The translations under genes were made by a program, and so were the position numbers. 17,280 bases of DNA. It comes from Spirochaetaceae bacterium (GTDB lineage Bacteria; Spirochaetota; Spirochaetia; DSM-2461). The notes beneath the pieces were generated by a model. The model did not search any database and was not told the origin of the DNA. It was given only the letters and a program-made list of their open reading frames with translations. Each line of letters begins with the position of its first letter. The stretch's first letter is position 1. The stretch covers positions 1-17,280 of the forward strand of contig QKAI01000120.1 of assembly GCA_003246505.1 (NCBI GenBank), read 5' to 3'. Shown here in pieces: positions 8,041-15,221 of the stretch.

Positions 8041-10148
8041 GTGGAAAGCAGACATCTTAAAAAAAGATCCTTTGCCCGCCCCCTCATCATCATGTCCATG
8101 TCCCTTCTGACCCTGGCCTTTGTCCTGCAGACCGTATACATCGTGGGAATCATCCGAAGGGAGCTGAAATCCATTCAGGAAGACCATTACGCCATTATTA
8201 CGAAATCCTTCGCCGATATGCTGGAGCTGGAGGTTCGCGGGAACGAGCACCAGCTGGAGGGATTCGCCGAGGCCCTTTCCATAATGGAGAATGCCTCACG
8301 CCTCGACTATGAGAAGTTACTGAACCGGGTTCAGAACAGCAACCGCTACTTCGAAACGGTATTCTTCACCGATCCCTCGGGAAAGGTGATATACTCCCCG
8401 GACAAGGGATTTGCGGGGACCGATTTGTCCGCCCGGGAATACTTCATAGCCCTGTCGGAGGGGGGCAGGAAAACCTTTACCACCGCCCATGCCCTCAGAT
8501 CCGAGGCCACCGGCAACATCACCATCGTCCATGGGGCCAGGGTGACCCGGAACGGCGAGCTGGCCGGGATTCTGGGAGCCAGCCTCAATCTGACCCTCTT
8601 CGGGGAGGAGCTCCTCGTTAAAAAGAAAATCGGCGAGACCGGACAGGTCATGGTAATGGACGGGGACGGCCTGTTTCTCATACATCCCGATGAGGACATC
8701 CGCTTCTCCCAGGCGTCGGAACTGAATCCCCTTTTCGGGGAGATCATCGCCGGGGAGGAGTACGAACAGTACAGGGATTACACTCTGGGGGGAACCGGAA
8801 AGCAGGGGTTCTTTGTCCGCATGGCAGGTCTGGAGTGGGTCATCGGCCTCTCCGTGGATCGGGGGGAGGCCTTTTTCCTGGCCGACTCGGTGCTCATGAG
8901 ATTCATTATCTCCAACGCTGCCATGATTCTGATCACAAGCTGTTTCATCTTCTTCTACATAAGAAAAAATCTGGTGGCGAAGGTCCGGAGCCTGGAGTAT
9001 CTCATGGCCCGGGCATCGGAGGGGATACTGACGGATCAGGGCCGGGTCTCCGGGAGGGATGAGATAGCGGAAATGGCGGGGAACCTCAATACCCTTCTGG
9101 ACTCCCTGCGCCGTTTCTTCTCCACCTTGAACAGCAGCATCGGCGCCCTGGAAGGGGTGGGGACAGACCTCTCCGCCAACATGGAGGAAACCGCCTCAGC
9201 GGTTAATCAGATAAGGGTGAACGTGGAGAGTTCCCTGGTCCGGATAGACCAGCAGGGACAGAGCGTCCTCACCACCGCGTCGGCGGCGGAGCAGATGGCC
9301 CGGAACATCAGTTCCCTGGAGGGGAATGTGGAAAGGCAGAACGAGAGCATTGAGCAGGGCTCCTCCGCGGTGGAAGAGATGATATCCCGGATACGGGAGG
9401 TTTCCGCCTCCACGGAGAGTTCGGAGCGGCTTATGACCACCCTGTCCGCCTCCTCCGTAAAGGGGCAGGAGAAAATCCGGGGAGTATCCCTTCAGGCGCA
9501 AACCATTGCCGGCCAGTCCCAGGAACTGACGGAGGCGAATAATCTGATATCAGGCATAGCGGCCAGAACCAATCTTCTGGCCATGAACGCGGCGATAGAA
9601 GCGCGGCCCATGCGGGTGACGCGGGACGGGGCTTCGCCGTGGTGGCCGACGAGATACGAAACCTGGCGGAACAGTCCACGAAGCAGTCCGCCCAGGTCAG
9701 GAATACCATCAAATCGATAGGCGGCAGCATAGGGGAGATTGTGGCCGGGTCCCGGGAATCCCTGGAGGCCTTCAACGAGATCCGGGTCCATGTGGAGAAT
9801 ATGGAGAGCATCACCCGGGAGATCAGGAACGCCATGGAGGAACAGGTCTCCGGCAGCTCCCAGGTAATGGACTCTCTGCACAGGCTCAGGGCGGCCAGCT
9901 CCGAGGTCAAGGCCGGTTCGGACGAAATGGGAGCGGGCAACGGGAATATCCTCAGGGCGATAGGTGATCTCACCCGGATTTCGGAGGAGGTCTCCATGGC
10001 CATAAGGGAGATCAACAACGGGATGGAAGAGATAAACGGGGCTGTCGTCTCCGTGGCCGGTCTGACCGTGACGAACAGGGACAGCATAGAGGAAGTAAAG
10101 CGGGAAGCCTCCCGGTTTGTCACCAATAATGAAGGGGATAGGCTTTAA
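8041..10148 (+). pseudogene. Methyl-accepting chemotaxis protein with dCache sensor, frameshifted at the signalling tip
   Basis: The gene encodes a chemoreceptor with a membrane helix (about 14-37), a periplasmic dCache-type ligand domain (about 45-275), a second membrane helix (284-307), HAMP (308-360) and a long coiled-coil signalling domain. The GTG start has AAGGA 9 nt upstream. The frame runs normally to NLLAMNAAIEA (residue 521), then changes. After base 9603 the expected continuation (AHAGDAGRGFAVVADEIRNL) resumes at 9606 in another frame, so two extra bases (CG at 9604-9605) break the gene. As read, the first frame ends at a TAG at 9718-9720 after about 38 wrong residues. Restored, the protein would be about 701 residues, a normal size for a chemoreceptor. 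No C-terminal NWETF-like methyltransferase tether is seen. The cause may be a real mutation or a sequencing error; the family identity is certain. Confidence 0.93.
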
Positions 10149-10188
10149 AAAATCAAAAACTGCCCTTTTCTTAGCGATTCAGAAGAAC

Positions 10189-10194
10189 TATACT
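10189..10194 (+). promoter_or_regulatory. Possible -10 element giving a leaderless mRNA
   Basis: TATACT matches five of six -10 positions and lies 6 nt before the ATG at 10201. That would place transcription start at or next to the A of the ATG. There is no convincing -35 and no Shine-Dalgarno sequence before this ATG. The site also lies just after an A-rich stretch (10147-10159). Confidence 0.3.
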
Positions 10195-10200
10195 TGTAAC

Positions 10201-11412
10201 ATGGTACGAGCAAATCCAGAAAAAGTCGGTTTTGACGGATCCAAGCTATCCCGCCTGGATAAACTGTTTCACTCACTTGTAGGAAGCGACAGCGCCAGGA
10301 AGGAGATCCCCGGCATGGGGCTCCGCATCATGCGCCGGGGCATAATCGCCTTTGACAACTGTTACGGTTTCGCCGACCAGGAGAACCTGATCCCCATGAC
10401 CGAGGATACGGTGGTGCGCATCTATTCCATGAGCAAGCCCATCGTTTCCGCCGCCGCCCTGACCCTTTACGAGCGGGGTGCCTTCTCCCTGGCGGAACCG
10501 GTGAAGAAGTACATTCCCTCCTTTGAATCGCCCCGGGTCATCAAGAGCCAGGAAGGGGACGGCTCCGATACGGTGGCCGCCGAATCGGACATCACCATCG
10601 GGCAGCTCTTTACCATGACCTCCGGCCTTTCCTACGGAAACAATCCGAAGGAAGACAAGGTGGACAGGCTGTACGAAGAATACTTTGATAAATTGGAGAA
10701 ACCCTTTTACGAGTTGACCACGGAGGAACTCGTGGACCGGCTGGCCCGGTTTCCCCTGGCCTTTCAGCCGGGAACCGATTACCGCTACAGCTGGTCCATC
10801 GATGTGCTGGGACGGCTGATAGAGGTCCTCTCCGGCCGGTCCCTGGGGGATTACCTGGAGAGCGAACTCTTCATACCCCTGGGCATGAACGATACGGGAT
10901 TCAGCGCGAACCGGGAACAGATGACCCGCTTCGCCGGCCTGTACGACTACTCCGGAGAGGAACGGGTCAAAAGGGAGGGGGATATTCCGGCGGGCATGAA
11001 ACCGGTCCTGGAAATGGGCGGCGGGGGCCTCCTCTCCACCATGAACGATTACACCCGATTCTGCGAGATGCTCAGAAACCGGGGGTCCTTTGAGGGGGCG
11101 GAGATTTTGAGCCGAAAAACGGTTCAGCTCATGTCCTCCAACCACCTGGAAGGACAGGCCCTGAAAAGATTCACCAACGGTTCCAAGCGGGGATACGGCT
11201 ACGGACTGGGGGTTCGCAGCCTTCTGAATCCCGCGAAGGCCGGGATAAATGGATCGGTGGGAGAATTCGGCTGGGACGGGGCCGCCAGCACCTGGATGAT
11301 GATAGACCCCGTCGAGGATATGACGGCCCTTTTCATGATCCAGGCATTCCCCTTCGACTACCACGGTCTGCATAAGAAATTTATGCAGCTGATCTATTCC
11401 GCTCTCCGCTAG
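10201..11412 (+). CDS. Serine hydrolase of the class C beta-lactamase / family VIII esterase type
   Basis: This 403-residue protein has the beta-lactamase-fold active-site motifs: S76-M-S-K79 (SxxK, nucleophile and base), Y196 in YSWS as the Tyr motif, and WDGAAST (358-364) where true beta-lactamases have KTG. That last substitution is usual in the esterase branch, so an esterase or amidase role is more likely than antibiotic resistance. There is no signal peptide, which suggests a cytoplasmic enzyme. The frame is open upstream to an ATG at 10117 inside the chemoreceptor end. I chose 10201 because the family-like N terminus (NPEKVGF, then KLSRLDKLF) begins there and the added residues look non-conserved. 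Neither start has a good ribosome binding site. Its TAG overlaps the stop of the opposing peroxidase gene within CTAG. Substrate is unknown. Confidence 0.88.
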   Translation: MVRANPEKVGFDGSKLSRLDKLFHSLVGSDSARKEIPGMGLRIMRRGIIAFDNCYGFADQENLIPMTEDTVVRIYSMSKPIVSAAALTLYERGAFSLAEPVKKYIPSFESPRVIKSQEGDGSDTVAAESDITIGQLFTMTSGLSYGNNPKEDKVDRLYEEYFDKLEKPFYELTTEELVDRLARFPLAFQPGTDYRYSWSIDVLGRLIEVLSGRSLGDYLESELFIPLGMNDTGFSANREQMTRFAGLYDYSGEERVKREGDIPAGMKPVLEMGGGGLLSTMNDYTRFCEMLRNRGSFEGAEILSRKTVQLMSSNHLEGQALKRFTNGSKRGYGYGLGVRSLLNPAKAGINGSVGEFGWDGAASTWMMIDPVEDMTALFMIQAFPFDYHGLHKKFMQLIYSALR

Positions 11413-11948
11413 GCGGACAGCAGCCTGCTTAACTCCTCCTTCAGCTCCTCCGGAGTGACAGAGGGGGAGAAGCGGGCCGCCACATGCCCCTCCCGGTCAA
11501 CGAGGAATTTACCGAAATTCCACTTGATATCCGTGGGACTTTCATAGGAGACATAGGCCTTCACCTTCTCCTCAAATCCGTCGGAGGCTTCATTCTTCCT
11601 GTCCACGGGGGCTTCCTTCCTGAGCCACTTGTAAAGGGGCTCCGCCTTTTCCCCGTTCACATCAATCTTGGAAAAACGGTCGAATTTCGTCTGATAGTTC
11701 AGCTGGCAGAATTCCTCTATGCCCTGATTATCCTCAGGGGCCTGGTTCAGGAACTGATTGCAGGGGAAGTCCAGAACTTCCAGCCCCTTCTCCCGGAGGT
11801 CCTCGTAAACCCTTTCAAGGGCTTCATACTGGGGGGTCAGACCGCACTTCGTCGCCGTATTGACCACCAGAAGAACTTTTCCCCTATATTTTTCCAGGCT
11901 GACCGGATTGTCCCTGTTATCTTTAACGGTAAAATCATAAATTGTCAT
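11409..11948 (-). CDS. Glutathione peroxidase-family thiol peroxidase (Cys type)
   Basis: This 179-residue protein of the GPx family reduces hydroperoxides. The catalytic site has cysteine, not selenocysteine: C35 in NTATKCGLT. It also has Q69 (in CNQFLNQ) and W143-N144 (KWNFGKF), which complete the family tetrad. C81 in EEFC sits where non-animal two-Cys enzymes keep the resolving cysteine, so thioredoxin rather than glutathione is the likely reductant. There is no signal peptide, so the protein should be cytoplasmic. The start has AGGAGA 6 nt upstream on the minus strand. A near-consensus sigma70 promoter lies 30-55 nt upstream. In an anaerobe or facultative anaerobe it would serve oxygen and peroxide defence. 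It faces adhE divergently and converges with the serine hydrolase, sharing CTAG. Confidence 0.95.
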   Translation of the reverse strand: MTIYDFTVKDNRDNPVSLEKYRGKVLLVVNTATKCGLTPQYEALERVYEDLREKGLEVLDFPCNQFLNQAPEDNQGIEEFCQLNYQTKFDRFSKIDVNGEKAEPLYKWLRKEAPVDRKNEASDGFEEKVKAYVSYESPTDIKWNFGKFLVDREGHVAARFSPSVTPEELKEELSRLLSA

Positions 11949-11975
11949 GATATGTCTCCTTTTATATTTTATACA

Positions 11976-12004
11976 ATTATATTTCGCTCAATACATAAAG
12001 TCAA
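11976..12004 (-). promoter_or_regulatory. Near-consensus sigma70 promoter for the peroxidase gene
   Basis: On the minus strand TTGACT (12004-11999), a 17-nt spacer and a perfect TATAAT (11981-11976) form an almost ideal housekeeping promoter. Transcription should start near 11969, leaving about 20 nt of leader that holds the ribosome binding site. Confidence 0.8.
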
Positions 12005-12009
12005 GGGAT

Positions 12010-12023
12010 TTGAAGAAAATCAA
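12010..12023. promoter_or_regulatory. Candidate FNR/CRP-family operator between peroxidase gene and adhE
   Basis: TTGAAGAAAATCAA matches the FNR consensus TTGATNNNNATCAA at nine of ten defined bases. It lies 6 nt upstream of the peroxidase -35. Its centre is about 73 nt upstream of the predicted adhE start and about 47 nt upstream of the predicted peroxidase start. The region is AT-rich, so chance cannot be excluded, and no regulator gene is in the window. Confidence 0.35.
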
Positions 12024-12054
12024 AAAAACTGTGAATTTTTTCCCGAATCACGGG

Positions 12055-12083
12055 TTGACATTTTCCGCCTGCAATGTTATCCA
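12055..12083 (+). promoter_or_regulatory. Sigma70 promoter with extended -10 for adhE
   Basis: A perfect TTGACA (12055-12060) is followed by 17 nt and TATCCA (12078-12083). The weak -10 is preceded by TGT, giving the extended TGN form (12075-12077). Transcription should start near 12090, with a leader of about 54 nt. A short inverted repeat CCCG-N5-CGGG (12042-12054) abuts the -35. Confidence 0.6.
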
Positions 12084-12087
12084 TACT

Positions 12088-12109
12088 TATCGATATATAT
12101 TTATCGATA
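12088..12109. repeat. Paired TATCGATA palindromes in the adhE leader
   Basis: The 8-bp palindrome TATCGATA occurs twice (12088-12095 and 12102-12109) as part of an 11-nt direct repeat TTATCGATATA with a 14-nt period. Because each copy is self-complementary, the pair can also form an 8-bp stem with a 6-nt loop. It covers the predicted adhE transcription start and early leader, where an operator or leader hairpin could act. Confidence 0.6.
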
Positions 12110-12132
12110 TAAAAAGATTCAAAAAAACCACT

Positions 12133-12137
12133 GGAGG
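12133..12137 (+). promoter_or_regulatory. Ribosome binding site fixing the adhE start
   Basis: GGAGG lies 6 nt before ATG 12144. The reading frame is open far upstream (across the antisense peroxidase gene), so this site decides the real start. Confidence 0.85.
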
Positions 12138-12143
12138 CTTATC

Positions 12144-14759
12144 ATGGCAGTGAAGGAAAAGGTAACCAACCCCAAGGAACTGGAAGCTCTTATAGAAAGA
12201 GTCGAAAAGGCCCAGAAAGCCTACTCCCGTTTCACCCAGAAACAGGTGGATGAAATCTTCCGCCAGGCGGCCATCGCAGCCAATGACGCCCGGATTTCTC
12301 TGGCCAAGGAAGCGGCGAGGGAGACCGGCATGGGCATCGTGGAAGACAAGGTCATTAAGAACCACTTTGCCTCGGAATACATTTTTCATCAATACAAAGA
12401 CACCAAGACCTGCGGCATCATAGAAAGGGACACCACCTTCGGCACCATCAAGGTCGCCGAGCCCGTTGGGATTCTCTGCGGTATCATCCCCACGACCAAC
12501 CCCACCTCCACGGCCATATTCAAGGCGCTCATCTCCCTCAAGACAAGAAACGCCATCATATTCAGCCCCCACCCCAGAGCCAAGGGCTGCACGGTCAACG
12601 CGGCCCGGGTCGTTCTGGAAGCGGCGGTCAAGGCGGGAGCCCCCGACGATATCGTGGGATGGATCGACGAACCCTCCATAGAGATGACCAACCAGCTCAT
12701 GACCCATCCCAAAATCAATATGATCCTGGCCACGGGCGGTCCGGGCATGGTCAAGGCGGCCTACTCCTCGGGCAAGCCCGCCGTCGGCGTGGGAGCGGGA
12801 AACACCCCCGCCCTGATCGACGAAACGGCGGACGTGAAGATGGCGGTCAGCTCCGTCCTCATGAGCAAAACCTTCGACAACGGCGTGATCTGCGCTTCGG
12901 AGCAGTCCATGGTCGTCCATAAGGACATCTACGAAGAGGTGAAGCAGGAACTGCAGGAAAGGGGCGCCTACATCCTGAACAAAACGGAGAAGCCCAAAAT
13001 CGCAGAACTGATACTGGATCCCAGGAGGGGCACGGTCAACCCGGCCATCGTGGGCCAGTCCGCCGCCACCATCGCAGGCCTGGCGGGACTCAAGGTGGAC
13101 ATCAAGACTAAGGTCCTCATCGGGGAAGTCAAGGATATCGATCATAAGGAACCCTTCGCCCACGAAAAGCTCAGCCCCTGCCTGGCCCTTTACAAGTGCA
13201 AGGACTGGGAAGAGGGCGTGGACATGGCCCGCCGGCTGGTGGAACTGGGCGGCATCGGCCATACCTCGGTCATCTACACGGATCCCATGAATACGGACAG
13301 GATCGATTACTTCGGCAACATCATGAAGACAGGGCGCATCCTGGTGAACATGCCCTCCAGCCACGGAGCCATCGGCGACCTGTACAACTTCAAGCTGGCC
13401 CCCTCCCTTACCCTGGGATGCGGCAGCTGGGGGGGCAACTCGGTCAGCGAGAACGTGGGCGTCAAGCATCTTATCAATGTCAAAACCGTGGCGGAAAGGA
13501 GAGAAAACATGCTCTGGTTCAAGGTCCCTTCCAAGATCTATCACAAATACGGCTGTCTGCCCATCGCCCTGCAGGACCTGAAGGGCAAGAAGAAAGCCTT
13601 CATCGTCACCGACTCCTACCTCTACGGCAACGGCTACGTGGACAAGATAACCACCGTACTGGACGATCTGGGCATCGACAGCCAGTGCTTCCACCAGGTC
13701 AAGCCCGACCCCACCCTTTCCACCATCAACCAGGGCCTGGAGATGGTGAACGCCTACCAGCCGGATATCATCATCGGCCTGGGCGGCGGCTCCCCCATGG
13801 ACGCGGCCAAGATCATGTGGCTCCTCTATGAGAATCCGGACGTGAAGTTCGAGGGCCTGGCCCTGCGCTTCATGGATATCATGAAAAGGATCTACAGCTT
13901 CCCCGAAATGGGCAAAAAGGCCATGATGGTGGCCATCCCCACCACCAGCGGCACCGGGTCCGAAGTGACCCCCTTCAGCGTGGTCACCGACGACAGGACC
14001 GGGTTCAAATACCCCATCGCCGACTACGCCCTGACCCCGAACATGGCTATTATCGACGCGGAGCTTGTGATGAATATGCCCAAGGGCCTGACCGCCGCCA
14101 GCGGCATAGACGCGGTGACCCACGCCATCGAGTCCATAGCATCGGTCATGTGTACCGACTATACCATAGGCATCGCCCTGGAATCCCTGCGGATACTCTT
14201 CAAGTACCTTCCCGACGCCTATGCCGAGGGTCCGACCAACAAGAAGGCCCGGGAGAAGGTGCACAACGCCGCCGCCATGGCCGGCATGGCCTTCGCCAAT
14301 GCCTTCCTGGGAATCTGCCACTCCACGGCCCACAAGCTGGGCGCGGCCTTCCACATCCCCCACGGCGTGGCCAACGCCCTGTTGATCAACCAGGTCATCC
14401 GGTTCAACGCCAATGACAACCCCACCAAGCAGGCCGCCTTCGCCCAGTACGAGTATCCCTCCGCCATCAGCCGGTATGTGCGCATCGCCGACTACCTGGG
14501 CCTGGGAGGCAAAACGGAGATGGAGAAGGTGGACAATCTGGTGAGGGCCATCGACGACCTGAAGGCCAAGCTGAACCTGCCCGCATCCATCAAGGAAGCG
14601 GGAGTGGACGAGAAAGCCTTTATGGCCCGGATCGATTCCCTCTCCGAGGAAGCCTTTGACGATCAGTGCACCGGCGCCAATCCCCGGTACCCCCTGATCG
14701 GAGAGATCCGTCAGATCTACCTGAATGCCTACAACGGGGTGGATGCGGCGGTCAATTAA
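12144..14759 (+). CDS. adhE: Bifunctional acetaldehyde-CoA / alcohol dehydrogenase AdhE
   Basis: This 871-residue cytoplasmic fermentation enzyme turns acetyl-CoA into acetaldehyde and then ethanol, oxidising two NADH. The N-terminal aldehyde dehydrogenase domain (about 1-440) has the catalytic C250 in GVICASEQS. The C-terminal iron-dependent alcohol dehydrogenase domain (about 450-871) has the cofactor loop GLGGGSPMDAAK and iron ligands D656, H660, H726 and H740, which correspond to the E. coli ligands with a constant offset of three. Length is normal for the family and both active sites are intact. The enzymes of this family form helical filaments (spirosomes). The start is set by GGAGG 6 nt upstream, by the family-typical N terminus, and by the upstream promoter; the longer open frame in front is antisense to the peroxidase gene. 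A strong terminator follows, so it is a single-gene unit. Confidence 0.97.
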   Translation: MAVKEKVTNPKELEALIERVEKAQKAYSRFTQKQVDEIFRQAAIAANDARISLAKEAARETGMGIVEDKVIKNHFASEYIFHQYKDTKTCGIIERDTTFGTIKVAEPVGILCGIIPTTNPTSTAIFKALISLKTRNAIIFSPHPRAKGCTVNAARVVLEAAVKAGAPDDIVGWIDEPSIEMTNQLMTHPKINMILATGGPGMVKAAYSSGKPAVGVGAGNTPALIDETADVKMAVSSVLMSKTFDNGVICASEQSMVVHKDIYEEVKQELQERGAYILNKTEKPKIAELILDPRRGTVNPAIVGQSAATIAGLAGLKVDIKTKVLIGEVKDIDHKEPFAHEKLSPCLALYKCKDWEEGVDMARRLVELGGIGHTSVIYTDPMNTDRIDYFGNIMKTGRILVNMPSSHGAIGDLYNFKLAPSLTLGCGSWGGNSVSENVGVKHLINVKTVAERRENMLWFKVPSKIYHKYGCLPIALQDLKGKKKAFIVTDSYLYGNGYVDKITTVLDDLGIDSQCFHQVKPDPTLSTINQGLEMVNAYQPDIIIGLGGGSPMDAAKIMWLLYENPDVKFEGLALRFMDIMKRIYSFPEMGKKAMMVAIPTTSGTGSEVTPFSVVTDDRTGFKYPIADYALTPNMAIIDAELVMNMPKGLTAASGIDAVTHAIESIASVMCTDYTIGIALESLRILFKYLPDAYAEGPTNKKAREKVHNAAAMAGMAFANAFLGICHSTAHKLGAAFHIPHGVANALLINQVIRFNANDNPTKQAAFAQYEYPSAISRYVRIADYLGLGGKTEMEKVDNLVRAIDDLKAKLNLPASIKEAGVDEKAFMARIDSLSEEAFDDQCTGANPRYPLIGEIRQIYLNAYNGVDAAVN

Positions 14760-14792
14760 CCGAATAGAAACCCAAAACCAAACCCGAAACCG

Positions 14793-14823
14793 GGGCCGGT
14801 CCGTCAGGGCCGGCCCATTTTTT
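14793..14823 (+). terminator. Rho-independent terminator of adhE
   Basis: GGGCCGGTCC (14793-14802) pairs with GGGCCGGCCC (14807-14816) in a 10-bp stem with one G-T pair and loop GTCA. One A and six T residues (14818-14823) follow. Confidence 0.93.
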
Positions 14824-14825
14824 GC

Positions 14826-14854
14826 TTGTCCAAATCCCCGGGAAGGGCTATCCT
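14826..14854 (+). promoter_or_regulatory. Possible sigma70 promoter for the DsrE-like gene
   Basis: TTGTCC (14826-14831), a 17-nt spacer and TATCCT (14849-14854) lie immediately after the adhE terminator. Each hexamer matches consensus at four of six positions. Since the terminator isolates this gene from adhE, a promoter is expected here. Confidence 0.4.
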
Positions 14855-14860
14855 TTCCTC

Positions 14861-14866
14861 AAGGAG
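14861..14866 (+). promoter_or_regulatory. Ribosome binding site fixing the DsrE-like start
   Basis: AAGGAG lies 7 nt before ATG 14874. An earlier in-frame start at 14826 would lie at the adhE terminator and predicted promoter, and adds non-conserved residues. Confidence 0.85.
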
Positions 14867-14873
14867 TATCGCC

Positions 14874-15221
14874 ATGAAGAAAATTGTTCTGCTTGCCTTC
14901 GAGGGGAAGGAGATGTGCTTTCTCCATGTTCTGGCCAACGCCCTGGACATGGAAGAGAAGGGCTACGATGTGAAGATCATTCTCGAAGGGGCTGCCACGG
15001 CGACGGCGGCCGCCATGGGGCAGATCGGCCATACCTTTTACGATCTCTATTCCCAGGTGAAGGGCAAAGGCCTGATCGACTGCGCCTGCAAGGCCTGTTC
15101 CATGAAAATGGACGCCTCCAAGGAGCTGGAGAAACAGGGCATCCCCTTCCGGGGGGAGATGATGGGCCACCCCTCTCTGGCGGATTACATGGACAGGGGG
15201 TACGAGGTGGTCACCTTCTGA
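14874..15221 (+). CDS. Small DsrE-like protein with a CxCxxC motif
   Basis: This 115-residue soluble protein resembles the DsrE/DsrF-like (YchN-type) fold: an opening beta strand KKIVLLAF, a helix with HVLANALDMEEKGYDV, the strand KIILEG, and a C-terminal GYEVVTF. It has four cysteines, C15 and C70/C72/C75; the last three form a CACKAC motif in the loop where sulfur-relay DsrE proteins keep their reactive cysteine. DsrE-family proteins carry persulfide sulfur in thiol relay or sulfur oxidation, but this small branch, which I recall as common in anaerobes, has no established function. A metal- or persulfide-binding role is inference. The start is set by AAGGAG. The 3' end overlaps the opposing kinase gene by 11 nt, with no terminator between them. 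Confidence 0.75.
   Translation: MKKIVLLAFEGKEMCFLHVLANALDMEEKGYDVKIILEGAATATAAAMGQIGHTFYDLYSQVKGKGLIDCACKACSMKMDASKELEKQGIPFRGEMMGHPSLADYMDRGYEVVTF

Noticed and set aside
9595..9610. Programmed ribosomal frameshifting in the chemoreceptor
   Set aside because: There is no slippery heptamer, no A/T run, and no evident stimulatory stem placed after the site. GCGCGG is not a known shift sequence.
9639..10148. The second chemoreceptor frame as an independent small gene
   Set aside because: It starts at a GTG inside a conserved signalling motif without a ribosome binding site and is simply the continuation of the receptor after the frameshift.
10201..11412. An antibiotic-resistance beta-lactamase
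   Set aside because: The KTG motif is replaced by WDGAAST and there is no signal peptide, which fits the cytoplasmic esterase branch better.
12027..12054. Possible Rex or CRP site in TGTGAA ... AATCACG before adhE
   Set aside because: The right half does not match the inverted TGTGAA and the spacing is wrong for either regulator. Only a short CCCG-N5-CGGG repeat is certain there.
11484..12143. Upstream extension of the adhE frame by about 220 codons
   Set aside because: Most of it is antisense to the clear peroxidase gene and the rest crosses the promoter region. The GGAGG-supported ATG at 12144 gives a protein of normal length.
12087..14363. A very long open frame (about 750 codons) on the minus strand inside adhE
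   Set aside because: It is antisense to an intact, family-typical adhE. Its translation is rich in Gly, His and Val with no recognisable domain, as expected for the mirror of a GC-rich codon pattern.
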